64,000 nucleotides of DNA, from NCBI GenBank assembly GCA_003222245.1, contig QHVH01000007.1:310001-374000 (forward strand), written 5' to 3'. The DNA comes from Blastocatellia bacterium AA13. Lineage in GTDB: Bacteria > Acidobacteriota > Blastocatellia > UBA7656. A model generated the notes under the pieces. It did not search any database, had not been told where the DNA came from, and saw nothing but the letters and a program-made list of their open reading frames with translations. Of the stretch, positions 48,096-58,305 are shown piece by piece (position 1 is the stretch's first letter; every line of letters starts with the position of its first letter). A program made the position numbers and the translations under genes.

Positions 48096-49640
48096 TCATG
48101 CCCAAAAGTTGCGATCCAACGTGCGGTACTGAATCGCCTCGCTCACGTGGTTCGGTTCGATTTTGTCCTTGCCTTCGATGTCGGCCAGCGTACGGCTCAC
48201 TTTCAGGATTCGATCGTATGCGCGAGCCGACAAACCAAGCCGTGTGATGGCGTTTTCAAGCAAACCCTTCGAAGGCTGATCGATAACACAGTACTTTCTT
48301 ATGAGCCGCGGCGTCATCTGAGCGTTCGCGAATATCTTCTCGCCGTGGAATCGCTCGTGTTGAATTCGACGCGCCCGGATCACTCGCTCTCTTATCTCCT
48401 CGGATGATTCGGCGGGAACGTCGCTCGAGAGCTCTTTGAACTTTACGGCGGGCACGTCGATATGAATGTCGATGCGATCGAGCAGCGGGCCTGAGATCTT
48501 GGAAACGTATCGCTGGATTTGAATCGGCGAGCACTTACATTCCCGAGTCGGATCATTAAAAAAGCCGCAGGGGCAGGGGTTCATCGCGGCGGCCAACATG
48601 AAGTTGGAAGGGAATGTCAGAGACATTGCCGCGCGGCTTATGGTGACGCGGCCATCTTCTAATGGCTGTCGCAATACTTCGAGCACATTGCGCTCGAATT
48701 CGGGTAGCTCGTCGAGAAAGAGAACTCCGTTATGAGCGAGCGACACCTCGCCGGGGCGCGGGAGCGCTCCGCCTCCGATCAAGCCCGCATCCGAAATTGT
48801 GTGATGAGGCGCGCGGTAAGGGCGCGTCGTTACAAGGCCGCGCTTTTCCGTCAGGCCTGCTACCGAATGAATCTTTGTGCATTCGATTGCCTCTTCGAAC
48901 TCGAGCGGCGGAAGAATCGTGGGAAGCCGTTTCGCCAGCATCGTCTTACCCGAACCCGGCGGGCCTATCATTAATATATTGTGAGCGCCTGCGGTCGCGA
49001 CTTCGATCGCGCGCTTCGCGTGGAGCTGGCCGCGCACTTCTCTGAAATCCACCGAGTAATGGCTCAAATCTGAGAGCAGCGCATCCGTATCGATCCTGAG
49101 CGGCGCCGGAGGCGCTTCTGAATTGAGCAATTCCACGACCGCATTCAGCGATCCGATCGGATAGACGTCCAGACCGGAGACGACCGCCGCTTCGTGAGCA
49201 TTCTCTTCCGGCAGCAGCAATCGCTTTACTCCGTGCGCACGGGCTGCCACCGCGATGGGAAGCGCTCCCTTAATTGGCCGCACGCGTCCGTCCAGCGACA
49301 GCTCACCGACCATAACCGCATCGGATAGCTCCTCGCGTTTCAGATCGCCGTTGGCGCCAAGAATTCCAAGGGCGATCGGGAGGTCGAAGCTTGAACCTTC
49401 CTTTCGAATATCGGCAGGCGCGAGATTGACGGTAACGCGATGAATTGGGAAGAAGAAGCCGCAGTTATTGATTGCGGCGCGAATTCTCTCTCGGCTCTCA
49501 CGCACCGCGAGGTCAGGAAGCCCTACCATAGTGAACATCGGAACCTGGCCATCGCCAGACCTTGGCGTTAAATCGACTTCCACATCGACCGCGTAAGCAT
49601 CGATTCCAAAAACCGCGGCGCTGAGCGTCTTGAAGAGCAT
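48096..49640 (-). CDS. comM: ComM/YifB-type Mg-chelatase-like AAA ATPase
   Basis: 514 aa. The ATG at 49640 has GGAGGT 4 nt upstream. The N-terminal domain has a Lon-protease-like fold ([18 protein letters not shown]); the AAA core has Walker [12 protein letters not shown] (about 215-225) and Walker [13 protein letters not shown] Cys-containing insert NPCPCGFF precedes the C-terminal domain. ComM is a helicase that promotes branch migration in natural transformation. Its last 160 codons are duplicated at 44349-44820. In other bacteria comM is a known integration hotspot. Confidence 0.93.
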   Translation of the reverse strand: MLFKTLSAAVFGIDAYAVDVEVDLTPRSGDGQVPMFTMVGLPDLAVRESRERIRAAINNCGFFFPIHRVTVNLAPADIRKEGSSFDLPIALGILGANGDLKREELSDAVMVGELSLDGRVRPIKGALPIAVAARAHGVKRLLLPEENAHEAAVVSGLDVYPIGSLNAVVELLNSEAPPAPLRIDTDALLSDLSHYSVDFREVRGQLHAKRAIEVATAGAHNILMIGPPGSGKTMLAKRLPTILPPLEFEEAIECTKIHSVAGLTEKRGLVTTRPYRAPHHTISDAGLIGGGALPRPGEVSLAHNGVLFLDELPEFERNVLEVLRQPLEDGRVTISRAAMSLTFPSNFMLAAAMNPCPCGFFNDPTRECKCSPIQIQRYVSKISGPLLDRIDIHIDVPAVKFKELSSDVPAESSEEIRERVIRARRIQHERFHGEKIFANAQMTPRLIRKYCVIDQPSKGLLENAITRLGLSARAYDRILKVSRTLADIEGKDKIEPNHVSEAIQYRTLDRNFWA

Positions 49641-50029
49641 TCTGACCTCCAAAATAAGCACGTCTACGCCGGGGCGCAGAGTGAATTTGAACTTGTGGAA
49701 CTAAGAGCAAACGCAGAACGGCACAGATTGGAGCCTCGTCTTATAACACGCGGCGTCAGGACGTGTACACCGCCAAATAGTCGAAAGGCGAACACCTTGA
49801 GAACGTCTCGAGGAAGGGAGCGAGGCAGGGGTGCCGGGAGCAATGAATTCATCCAGCGGGCGCGATGACAATGCTTCGACACGCGCAGCAAGAACCGTCA
49901 TATCACCAAAACCGTCATGCTTGACATCGCAAAAGAGCGCAACCTATACTCGGCAGTGCTTTAAGAGAGGTGATGGAGTCGTAGTTAAAACCATTCGGCG
50001 ATTCACGTTGCGATCTTCGGGAGAGCCTG
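49641..50029. other. Intergenic region between divergent comM and ribH
   Basis: 389 bp. No supported gene on either strand. Confidence 0.4.
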
Positions 50030-50494
50030 TTGGCAAACACAATTCAAGGAAAGTTGAACGCGGAGGGGCTCCGCTTTGGGATTGTGGCCAGCAGGTGGAA
50101 CGATTTTGTGGTGAGCCGGCTCGTCAGCGGCGCGGTTGACGGATTGGAAAGATTGGGTGCATCCGCCGATGCGATCTCTATCGTTAGAATTCCAGGCTCC
50201 TTCGAACTACCTTCAATTACAAAACTGATGGCGCAATCGGAGAAATACGATGCGCTTATCTGCCTCGGAGTGATAATACGGGGCGAGACCTCACACAACG
50301 AATACATTGCGGCCGAAGTATTCAAAGGCATCGCGCAGGTGTCTATGGAAGCGGGTCTACCAATCGCTTTGGGGGTTATAACGGCCGATAACCTGGAGCA
50401 AGCTATCGATCGAGCCGGCGCCAAGTCCGGCAACAAAGGGTTCGAAGCCGCGATGACCGCGGTCGAGTTGGCCAATCTTCATCGCGAGATGTGA
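50030..50494 (+). CDS. ribH: 6,7-dimethyl-8-ribityllumazine synthase
   Basis: 154 aa, normal length. TTG start at 50030 with GGGAG 5 nt upstream. It condenses the ribityl-uracil intermediate with dihydroxybutanone phosphate in riboflavin synthesis. Signatures: VASRWNDFV, IPGSFELP, GVIIRGETSHNEYIA (catalytic His) and GVITADNLEQAIDRAG. Followed by nusB, a common ribH-nusB pair. Confidence 0.95.
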   Translation: MANTIQGKLNAEGLRFGIVASRWNDFVVSRLVSGAVDGLERLGASADAISIVRIPGSFELPSITKLMAQSEKYDALICLGVIIRGETSHNEYIAAEVFKGIAQVSMEAGLPIALGVITADNLEQAIDRAGAKSGNKGFEAAMTAVELANLHREM

Positions 50495-50540
50495 AATAAT
50501 CAGGATCAACGGATCTTTAGAGTGTTAAGCAGGTTGAATT

Positions 50541-50993
50541 ATGGGCGCTAGACGTAAGGCCCGCATTTGTGCCTTACAGATGCTCTTTCAATATGACATC
50601 GCGCGGCCCAGGGTTGCTGATCTTTGCAACCTGTACTGGGACGAGCTTGGCGATGAAGTTGGAATGGAGGCTCGCGATTTTTCCAATCAGCTTGCGCTCG
50701 GCGCCATAGCTCGTCTGGACGAGATAGACGAGATGATAAAGCGCAGGGCCGAAAACTGGCGCATCTCGCGGATGGCTGTTGTCGACCGAAACATCCTGAG
50801 ACTCGCGATCTACGAATTCTTGAACGAACACGACACACCAAAGACCGTTGTCATAAACGAAGCGCTGGAGATCGCCCGGCGATTCTCAACCTTTGAAGCC
50901 ACACAGTTCATCAACGGCATACTCGACGCAATAAAGCGCGATATAGAATCCAATCCAGCCGCCCAGAGCGCAGCGTCAAGCCACTCGGGTTAG
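50541..50993 (+). CDS. nusB: Transcription antitermination factor NusB
   Basis: 150 aa. Helical NusB fold: RKARICALQMLFQYD at the start, NWRISRMAVVDRNILRLAIYE in the middle, INEALEIARRFS and FINGILDAI near the end. It binds boxA RNA with NusE during rRNA antitermination. Starts 46 nt past ribH, so likely cotranscribed. Confidence 0.94.
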   Translation: MGARRKARICALQMLFQYDIARPRVADLCNLYWDELGDEVGMEARDFSNQLALGAIARLDEIDEMIKRRAENWRISRMAVVDRNILRLAIYEFLNEHDTPKTVVINEALEIARRFSTFEATQFINGILDAIKRDIESNPAAQSAASSHSG

Positions 50994-51074
50994 CAACAAC
51001 ACTTCAAGCTCAAGGGTATTCGTCCGGGGCCGTTGCGGGCGGAAGATTGCAGCGCCGTTGAGTACGCTCGACCT

Positions 51075-53249
51075 ATGATAGAAGATAAGGCGCTATTAGC
51101 GGAATATCTCTCTGAATCGGAAGAGCTGCTCGACTCTCTCTCCCTCGATCTCGACACACTCTGCCGCGTCCTATCCGCGCCCGGCAAGAACAAAGGGGCT
51201 CCTGATTCAGCCCTGGTGAATCGCCTATTCCGCGCTGCTCACTCGCTCAAAGGGCTCCTGGGAATGATGGAGCTGTCCGATCTTCAGTCCATCACTCACG
51301 AATTCGAAGATATTCTCGATGACATCAGGCTCGGCAATGTCGGCTTGAGCTACAAGCGCGCGCAAATGCTGCAGGAAGCTGCCGGCAGCTTCGCCGGGAT
51401 GCTTGACGCTGCTGTCCGGGGCGATCTGTCTGATGACGCTCTCGATCAATTGCGAGCATTGTTCGTGGAGTTCGGAGGCGGATCACCTGTTGAGGCAAGC
51501 GACGACCGCCGAAACGCCTCGCAGCTAAACTTTTCAAATAAAGAAATCGAGCTGCTGACGGCGTATGAGCTCCGCCGCATCAGCGAGAACTTGAAAGCCG
51601 GACGGCATTTCTACGCCATATCCGTTCAATTCGCCGTCGATGATCTGGATCGCCTGTATGAGGCCATCGTATCGAGACTGAATAGGACCGGAGAACACAT
51701 AACCACTCTTCCTACCAACACCCGCCACGGCTCAAGCGTGGCGCTCAAGCTTGTGTTCGCCACCAGACTGAAGGAATCAGAGATACTCGCTGAGTTGAAA
51801 GTCTTTGGCGGAAAGATCGAGCGCCTGATGGACTCGAAGTGGCGGCGGGCGAGCGAAGCGTTGATCAGCGTTGGACGCGGTAAAAAGAAGGATGCGCAAG
51901 AGGCGTCGAAGCCCGCATCGTCTCAGCCGGGAAGCCGGACAATGGTGCAGATTAGGAAAGGAGAGCCTTCGGCGGGCGCCTCTCAGGAATCGCTCCGGCC
52001 GCTTTCGAAGAGCATCCGCGTCGAGTTCGCGCAGATTGATTCGCTCTCGAGCCTTGCTCATGAGCTTGCCCTCGAAACACAGAAGCTGTCGTCGCTTGCC
52101 TCGGAGGTCGCCGAAATCGGCGGCGCGGGCGTTAAAAAGCAATTCGATCTGAAGCAACAGGTGCGAAGGATCGAACGACAGTTCCTCGCGCTCGAGGAAA
52201 GCCTTGTCGAGCTCCGTACCGTATATCTCTCTCAACTCTTTACACGCGCTTCCAGGCTTGCGTCGAAGCTGGCCAGGGATCTTGGAAAATCGATACAGGT
52301 GGAAGTGTCGGGACGAGACACGCATCTGGACAAGACTATCGTAGATCGAGTCGCGGACCCGCTTTACCATATTCTCCGGAACGCCGTGGATCATGGAATC
52401 GAGTCGCGAGATCAACGCAAGAGAGCCGGCAAGCGGACCATTGGACGGATCGCGATCGAATCGCGTCTAGAAGGCACAAGGGTCGTGATAACGGTAGGCG
52501 ACGACGGCGCCGGCATCGACGTATCGCGTGTGCGCGCGCGAGCTATAGAAATCGGCGCGATACTTCGCGACGAAGAATTGACGAATGAAGAGACGCTTCG
52601 CCTCATCTTCACTCCGGGCTTCTCGACCGCACAGGAAGTTTCCGCCGTTTCGGGCCGAGGAATGGGTCTCGATGTGGTAGAAAAAACAATCTTCGAAATG
52701 GGCGGCGAGATCAGAGTTACATCAGAGGCGGGAAGTGGCTCAAGGTTCGAGCTGATAGTTCCTACAACATTGGTTATGATTTCCGCGTTGATCGTGAAAT
52801 CAAACGAGTGGCGCTATGCGGCGAACGTCAATCAGGTAGTGGAGCTTATTCAGGTCGAGCCCGGCTCAATCTCGGGGTCCGACGGACGCAGACTGGTGAA
52901 CTGGCGCGGATCTGAAATACCTCTCGTTGAGTTGAGCTTTCTTTTGGGTGTAGGCGGCGCACGGCCGCTGCTCGCTCCGCGGGCGGAGCAGGACGGAGCC
53001 GGTCATCGGTCGGGTAACGGCTCGGCGCCTATTCTCAGGATACCGGCGATCGTAACTCGCCTTTCGGACCGGCACATGGCGATAGCGGTCGAAGAGTTCG
53101 ACGGCCAGAAAGATATAATCGTGAAGTCGCTGGGATCACTCGCGCCAAGAATCAAGGGCATAGTCGGAGCAGTAGATCTCGAAGAAGGCGACGTCGCGCT
53201 CGTGCTGGATCTGGCGGCGTTGCTGCTGATGAAGAGCGTTCGCGTCTGA
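51075..53249 (+). CDS. CheA-like hybrid-free histidine kinase
   Basis: 724 aa from the ATG at 51075. Hpt domain at about 1-115 with phospho-acceptor His56 (RAAHSLKGLLGMM); a region at about 150-260; a dimerisation-like helical pair at about 320-390; CheA ATPase with N box HILRNAVDHGIE, GDDGAGID, and FSTAQEVSAVSGRGMGLDVV; and a CheW-like domain at about 580-720 that binds the coupling protein. No CheY-binding P2 sequence is obvious. It is downstream of nusB and just upstream of a CheW-like gene. No CheY, CheR/B or receptor gene is nearby, so it may serve a non-chemotactic Che-like pathway. Confidence 0.87.
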   Translation: MIEDKALLAEYLSESEELLDSLSLDLDTLCRVLSAPGKNKGAPDSALVNRLFRAAHSLKGLLGMMELSDLQSITHEFEDILDDIRLGNVGLSYKRAQMLQEAAGSFAGMLDAAVRGDLSDDALDQLRALFVEFGGGSPVEASDDRRNASQLNFSNKEIELLTAYELRRISENLKAGRHFYAISVQFAVDDLDRLYEAIVSRLNRTGEHITTLPTNTRHGSSVALKLVFATRLKESEILAELKVFGGKIERLMDSKWRRASEALISVGRGKKKDAQEASKPASSQPGSRTMVQIRKGEPSAGASQESLRPLSKSIRVEFAQIDSLSSLAHELALETQKLSSLASEVAEIGGAGVKKQFDLKQQVRRIERQFLALEESLVELRTVYLSQLFTRASRLASKLARDLGKSIQVEVSGRDTHLDKTIVDRVADPLYHILRNAVDHGIESRDQRKRAGKRTIGRIAIESRLEGTRVVITVGDDGAGIDVSRVRARAIEIGAILRDEELTNEETLRLIFTPGFSTAQEVSAVSGRGMGLDVVEKTIFEMGGEIRVTSEAGSGSRFELIVPTTLVMISALIVKSNEWRYAANVNQVVELIQVEPGSISGSDGRRLVNWRGSEIPLVELSFLLGVGGARPLLAPRAEQDGAGHRSGNGSAPILRIPAIVTRLSDRHMAIAVEEFDGQKDIIVKSLGSLAPRIKGIVGAVDLEEGDVALVLDLAALLLMKSVRV

Positions 53250-53268
53250 GCGGTTACTCTGTAAGCAT

Positions 53269-53769
53269 ATGCAATCTTTTAAGGATGTCGGAGGGCTGAT
53301 AGGAAGGCTGCTTAAGGCCGGCTCGCAAACCGCGAATGATACGGAGCGCGCTCAACTGTGGCTTCTCATCTTCTACATCGGCAGCAGCCCTTTCGCGATC
53401 AACGTCGAAAACACCGAAGGCGTCGTCTATTGCGGCAGGGTATCTCCGCTGCCCGGAGCGCCGGAGGGAGTCAGCGGAGTCACGAGTGTTCGGGGGCGCA
53501 TAACGCTGGTCGTGGATCTGGACGGCAGATCCTGCGCTTCCGCCGATACAAAACGATTAATCCTTCTGAAAGGCGACTCCCAGTTGGGGCTGCGTACGGA
53601 CAAGGTCGACACGGTCGTTGGAATAAATCCGCAAGCGGTAAAGAGTCCTTCTGTCCGTGAAGCAGCGGACCCTCTCGGCGATACTCTCTCCGGATTAGGG
53701 TTGATTGAAAGAGGCAGCTTTGAATACCAGGGCTGCGACGTGCCGGTGATAGATGAAGCGAATCCATAG
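53269..53769 (+). CDS. CheW-like coupling protein
   Basis: 166 aa. One CheW domain spans nearly all of it (WLLIFYIGSSPFAINVENTEGV, VTSVRGRITLVVDLDG, LRTDKVDTVVGI). It links receptors to the CheA kinase just upstream, 19 nt apart, so the pair is an operon. A 35-residue N-terminal extension precedes the domain. Confidence 0.85.
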   Translation: MQSFKDVGGLIGRLLKAGSQTANDTERAQLWLLIFYIGSSPFAINVENTEGVVYCGRVSPLPGAPEGVSGVTSVRGRITLVVDLDGRSCASADTKRLILLKGDSQLGLRTDKVDTVVGINPQAVKSPSVREAADPLGDTLSGLGLIERGSFEYQGCDVPVIDEANP

Positions 53770-53812
53770 TCGATGAAGCTGCCGCCGGCTCCGAGGTCGG
53801 ATTTTTTGCGCG

Positions 53813-54295
53813 ATGACCAACATATATCTCTCCGGGGCGTTAGTTGAACAAACAGACGAATACTTCATGCGGCTCGCGCTGGCGGAGGCAAAGCTTGCCT
53901 GGGATGCCGACGAAGTCCCCGTCGGCGCTATCCTGGTCATCGACGGCAAGGTCGTCGGCCGAGGACATAATCTAGTTGTGGCTACGAACGATCCAACAGC
54001 TCATGCCGAAATAGCAGCTTTGAGAGATGCCGCGAAAGCCATTGGCAATTACCGCGTAGTAGGCTCCACGCTGTATTCAACGATCGAACCCTGCGCGATG
54101 TGCGCGGGGGCGATCGTTCACGCGCGTGTATCCAGGCTTGTGTACGGAGCGAGTGATCCAAGGGCCGGCGCTGTCCGCACTCATTTCGGAATCTGTGAGA
54201 GTGAGCTCCTGAATCATCGTGTAAGCGTGGAAGCGGGAGTGCTTGAGAGCGAATGCGGCCAAATGCTAGTATCCTTCTTTCGTTTGCGCCGTTAA
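53813..54295 (+). CDS. tadA: tRNA adenosine(34) deaminase TadA
   Basis: 160 aa. Zinc deaminase motifs HAE (PTAHAEIAAL) and PCxxC (EPCAMCAGAIVHAR) identify it; DEVPVGAILV is the substrate-side start. It makes inosine at the wobble position of tRNA-Arg(ACG). It sits directly upstream of two tRNA-Ser genes. No clear ribosome site before the ATG at 53813. Confidence 0.93.
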   Translation: MTNIYLSGALVEQTDEYFMRLALAEAKLAWDADEVPVGAILVIDGKVVGRGHNLVVATNDPTAHAEIAALRDAAKAIGNYRVVGSTLYSTIEPCAMCAGAIVHARVSRLVYGASDPRAGAVRTHFGICESELLNHRVSVEAGVLESECGQMLVSFFRLRR

Positions 54296-54386
54296 GAGCG
54301 GTCATGTAACGGCGCCGGTCTCAAAGAGGTTGTCGATCCCGGAATGCAGGCTGTTCGAGCGGCCTTTGATCGGCAAATAAAAGAGC

Positions 54387-54476
<90 letters not shown>

Positions 54477-54546
54477 ATTGAATTTCAGAATAGATCGCGG
54501 ATTGAATCGCCCGCGTATTCGTGTTTTGCATTAGAAATGCAGGTCG

Positions 54547-54636
<90 letters not shown>

Positions 54637-54659
54637 TACATGAAAAGAGATTATGCAGG

Positions 54660-54697
54660 AAGAGCGCAGATTGACTATGAATCAGGTTTGCGCTCTT
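54660..54697 (+). terminator. Probable terminator after the tRNA pair
   Basis: 9-bp stem (54660-54668 with 54689-54697), 20-nt loop, then a pyrimidine-rich tail. It could also belong to the leader of the SRP RNA. Confidence 0.45.
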
Positions 54698-54723
54698 TCT
54701 CTGTCTTTGTGCGTATCGATTTA

Positions 54724-54828
54724 TCAGGCTCCGGAAGCCGTGCAATCACGCGGCCGCAAACCCCGCCAGGCCGGGAACGGAGCAACGGTAGTGGATCGCT
54801 GATGTGCCGCGGTAACTCCGGAGCCTGA
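54724..54828 (+). ncRNA. ffs: Small bacterial SRP RNA (4.5S)
   Basis: About 105 nt closed by a perfect 12-bp stem (54724-54735 with 54817-54828). The core CCAGGCCGGGAACGGAGCAA matches the conserved domain IV loop region that binds Ffh. Location between tRNA-Ser and dnaX is a common bacterial arrangement. Confidence 0.9.
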
Positions 54829-54891
54829 CCAGAACCTGCTATTCCTTACTACATCAAGCAAGGAAGACAGATCGCCCTTGAAAAAAGCCAG

Positions 54892-56667
54892 ATGCCTGAC
54901 TCGCAAGTTATAGCTCGACGGTTCCGGCCGCGCACCTTTGGCGAGGTTGTCGGCCAGGAAGCCATAACCCGCACTCTCGCCAATTCCATCGCTAAAAAAA
55001 GGCTTCATCACGCATATCTGTTTGCCGGGGCGCGCGGCGTAGGCAAAACGACGACAGCGCGAATTCTGGCGAAAGCGCTGAATTGTAAGAACGGTCCTAC
55101 TTCTGAACCCTGTGACGCCTGCGCCTCGTGTCTTGAGATTGCCTCGTCATCCTCTCTCGACGTGCGCGAGATGGACGCCGCCTCAAATACCGGAATCGAA
55201 GATGTTCGCGAGACCATAGTAAATTCCATCGCGATTTTACCCGCCAGGGATCGATACAAGATATTTATTATCGATGAGATCCATCAACTTTCGCCCAAGG
55301 CGTTTGACGCTCTTCTGAAGACGATAGAAGAACCCCCGCCGCACGTCCTTTTTATAATGGCGACTACCGAGATGCATAAGGTGCCGGAGACGATTCTGTC
55401 GCGGTGCCAGGTCTATGAGTTTCGGACAATCTCTCCAAAACGCATAACTGAACAACTGCGTCACGTCGCCGACACACTCGGCATCAACATCAGCGATTCG
55501 GCGCTCGCCGGTATAGCCCGCGCCGGCGAAGGCTCGATGCGCGACGCCGAATCGGCTCTGGATCAGGTGATCAGCTTCGCGGGCGATTCGATCGCCGAAG
55601 AAGATGTAGCCGCGGCGCTGGGACTTGTCGGCTTTGAAACGCTGAACACCGCTTTGCAAAGCATCGCGCGCGGCGATGCGCTTGGTGCGATAGAGACGGT
55701 TGAAGGGATCGTATCGCTCGGGTATGACATCCGGAACTTCTGCCGTGATCTGATGGTTCATCTCAGGACATTACTGGTCATAAAAATCGCCGGAGCGGAC
55801 AGCGCCTTGATCGAGGCGCCTCCGGGTGAAGTCGAGAGGCTGGCAACTCTCGCCGATTCGTTTTCGGAACAGGATATCGTGCGGTGTTTCACGATTCTGA
55901 CAAAGACCGAACAGGATGTGCGGGTCTCATCCCAGCCCCGCTTCCAACTCGAGATCGGGTTGGTGAAGATGGCCCATGCGCGACGGCTCGAACCCATAGA
56001 AGAGGCTCTTGCGAGATTAAATGCGCTGCAAGATCAACTGTCATCTATGGGAGTCTTGCCGAGCCCCTCGTCCATGGAGCCTCAGAGAGGGCCTAGATCG
56101 GCGGCGCCGCAACCGAAGACCAGCGCGCCGGCCGCTGCCAGGCCTGCTCAAACGAGTCGGTCGAACAAATCAGCCGCCGTTGCAATGCCGTCGCCGCCTC
56201 CTGACGATTACGACGAGCCGCCCCCGCTCGAGCCGCCCGGTGAAGAGATTCGGCCCGTCCGCGCAACTCCGCCCACGACCGGCGCATCCGGCGGGTCCGG
56301 CGGGTCCGATGTGGAACGGCTCAAGCAGGCGCTCGAATCGAAGCGCAAAATGATGATCGTGTCCGCGCTCGACAAAGCTGAAACCATCAGGCTCGATGGA
56401 GACATTCTCAGCATCACCTTTGAGCCGGCAAACAAAATATTCAGGAGCAATGTTGAGAGCAGAGAAGGTCGAAAGAGTCTCGAGGAAGCGTGTCACGAGG
56501 TTTTCGGACGCAGAATAACCCTATCCATTTCTGGTCCATCAGGCGCAAAGCCGTCTCCCGCCCGAAGTCCAGGGAAGGCGACAGGAGCGGAAGATCATCC
56601 GCTTGTGCGGAAGTTGGTAGAGGAGTTCCACGGTACGGTTGTAGAAGTAATCGAACCGGAATCGTGA
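54892..56667 (+). CDS. dnaX: DNA polymerase III gamma/tau subunit
   Basis: 591 aa. AAA clamp-loader with Walker A GARGVGKTTTARIL (about 43-56), a zinc module in the NCKNGPTSEPCDACASC region, Walker B IIDEIHQL, and sensor RC (ILSRCQVYEF). Domain III follows, then a proline/alanine-rich linker (about 395-480) and a C-terminal domain. No slippery A-run with a gamma-type frameshift was looked for in detail. First gene of a dnaX-ybaB-membrane protein-recR cluster. Confidence 0.95.
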   Translation: MPDSQVIARRFRPRTFGEVVGQEAITRTLANSIAKKRLHHAYLFAGARGVGKTTTARILAKALNCKNGPTSEPCDACASCLEIASSSSLDVREMDAASNTGIEDVRETIVNSIAILPARDRYKIFIIDEIHQLSPKAFDALLKTIEEPPPHVLFIMATTEMHKVPETILSRCQVYEFRTISPKRITEQLRHVADTLGINISDSALAGIARAGEGSMRDAESALDQVISFAGDSIAEEDVAAALGLVGFETLNTALQSIARGDALGAIETVEGIVSLGYDIRNFCRDLMVHLRTLLVIKIAGADSALIEAPPGEVERLATLADSFSEQDIVRCFTILTKTEQDVRVSSQPRFQLEIGLVKMAHARRLEPIEEALARLNALQDQLSSMGVLPSPSSMEPQRGPRSAAPQPKTSAPAAARPAQTSRSNKSAAVAMPSPPPDDYDEPPPLEPPGEEIRPVRATPPTTGASGGSGGSDVERLKQALESKRKMMIVSALDKAETIRLDGDILSITFEPANKIFRSNVESREGRKSLEEACHEVFGRRITLSISGPSGAKPSPARSPGKATGAEDHPLVRKLVEEFHGTVVEVIEPES

Positions 56668-56694
56668 TGGAACGCGAGAGTTAAGGAGGATCCA

Positions 56695-57015
56695 ATGAAG
56701 CTACCCGGAGGCCTGGATATAAATGAAATGATGAAACAGGCGCAGCAGATGCAAGAAGATCTGCAGCGCGATATGCAACAAATTCGCGTCAGCGCGACCG
56801 CCGGCGGCGGCATAGTTACCGTCGATATGAACGGTCTCAAAGAGGTAGTCGGCCTGAAGATCGAGCCAGAGATATTCAAGAGCGGCGACGTTGAAATGCT
56901 TCAAGACTTAATAGTAGCCGCGGTCAACGAATCGTCTCGAAAGGTCGACGAGGCTATGAAGGGTAAGCTTGGATCCAAACTCGGCGGAATGGGTCTTCCG
57001 CCGGGATTATTCTAA
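56695..57015 (+). CDS. ybaB: YbaB/EbfC nucleoid-associated protein
   Basis: 106 aa, usual length. AAGGAGG lies 5 nt before ATG. Signature: [17 protein letters not shown], then [17 protein letters not shown] and [22 protein letters not shown]-binding dimer often cotranscribed with dnaX and recR, as here. Confidence 0.93.
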   Translation: MKLPGGLDINEMMKQAQQMQEDLQRDMQQIRVSATAGGGIVTVDMNGLKEVVGLKIEPEIFKSGDVEMLQDLIVAAVNESSRKVDEAMKGKLGSKLGGMGLPPGLF

Positions 57016-57063
57016 CGGCCGACCGTCATCAATTCATTTCTATAACCCGAACCGATAATACCT

Positions 57064-57585
57064 ATGGACTCGAAGGCAGCTCGCACGGCCAACAGCGCCG
57101 TCGCGAGCTTCAGAAGCAGCTTTACGATGGCGGCGCCGCTATTCGCGGCTGTGGCAATGTTCTCTTATTTTCGAAGCTGGGTTGTATTTGTCCTGAGCGG
57201 CGAGGGCTCCGGCACGATGGCAATGAACGGCTTGTCGCTAACACGAGAAGCAGGCGGATCGATGCCATGGCAGCTTATCATCCCGTTCTTGCTGCTCGCC
57301 GTTCTCGGGGTTTCTTCGCGCTTGCTGCTCGGACGCGCTACGACTTTTAAGTCCTCGTACGGTCTTGTGCTCATTCTACTCGGCGTCATCGCCGGGTTAT
57401 GGCCGATGGCGGGAGTCGCTCGAGTTTCAAGGACATTGTTCAGGCTCCAGAGCATCGGGGCGACGAGCCTGGGCTTCACGTTCTGGTGGTGGATCTACTG
57501 CCTTTCGATTTTGATAATAGTGGTCTCGGGTGTTCTTCAGCTCGCAGCTCGAAAACAGAGCCCGGCTCCAGTCTTAAGGCCTTAA
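57064..57585 (+). CDS. Four-helix membrane protein of unknown function
   Basis: 173 aa with four predicted TM helices (about 22-48, 78-100, 103-125 and 140-163) and short loops. No family recognised. It sits between ybaB and recR on the same strand with spacings of about 50-60 nt, so it is presumably cotranscribed with these replication/repair genes; the link may be only positional. Confidence 0.6.
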   Translation: MDSKAARTANSAVASFRSSFTMAAPLFAAVAMFSYFRSWVVFVLSGEGSGTMAMNGLSLTREAGGSMPWQLIIPFLLLAVLGVSSRLLLGRATTFKSSYGLVLILLGVIAGLWPMAGVARVSRTLFRLQSIGATSLGFTFWWWIYCLSILIIVVSGVLQLAARKQSPAPVLRP

Positions 57586-57642
57586 ATACGAGTTATGACT
57601 CCGTTCCGCGAGAGAGAATTAGAATAATAATAGCCTAAAACG

Positions 57643-58242
57643 ATGCTGGATTATGCGGAGCCGGTCACACGGCTCATAGACGAGTTAAAAAAGCTTCCTG
57701 GGATAGGGCACAAGTCGGCTCAGCGGCTCGCATTTTATTTGCTCAGATCCGGGAGGAACGAAGCCGAACGGCTGATTGACTCTATCAGGGAAGTAAAAGA
57801 CAAGATCATTCTTTGTTCGACCTGCAACAACTTCACGGATGTCGACCCCTGCCGGTTTTGCGCCGGCGCCGGCCGCGATCACCGGATCATTCTCGTCGTG
57901 GAAGAGCCTTTAAATCTCGTCACAATTGAGAAGACCCGTGAGTACAAAGGTCTGTATCACGTGTTGCACGGTGCGCTTTCTCCGATTCGAGGAATCGGCC
58001 CCGAAGAGCTGAAGATCAAGGGATTATTGGAGCGCCTGCGGTCGTCGGAAGTTGAAGAGGTGATCCTGGCGACCAACCCGAATACGGAAGGTGAGGCTAC
58101 GGCTAATTATCTTTCGAGACTGCTGAAGCCGCTCGGCCTTAAGATCACCCGGATCGCGATGGGGGTTCCAGTCGGCTCCGATCTTGAATACGCGGACGAA
58201 GTCACAATGCACAAGGCTCTTACTAACCGGCACGAGATATAG
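57643..58242 (+). CDS. recR: Recombination protein RecR
   Basis: 199 aa, normal length. Helix-hairpin-helix region ([18 protein letters not shown]), C4 zinc finger ([16 protein letters not shown]) and Toprim domain ([23 protein letters not shown]). It forms the clamp that loads RecA at gaps with RecO/RecF. Confidence 0.95.
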   Translation: MLDYAEPVTRLIDELKKLPGIGHKSAQRLAFYLLRSGRNEAERLIDSIREVKDKIILCSTCNNFTDVDPCRFCAGAGRDHRIILVVEEPLNLVTIEKTREYKGLYHVLHGALSPIRGIGPEELKIKGLLERLRSSEVEEVILATNPNTEGEATANYLSRLLKPLGLKITRIAMGVPVGSDLEYADEVTMHKALTNRHEI

Positions 58243-58305
58243 TATCGCATCGTGTGACTCTCGGCCCAATCGTAATGACTTCTCTTTTATTTCCAAGGAG
58301 CGCCT

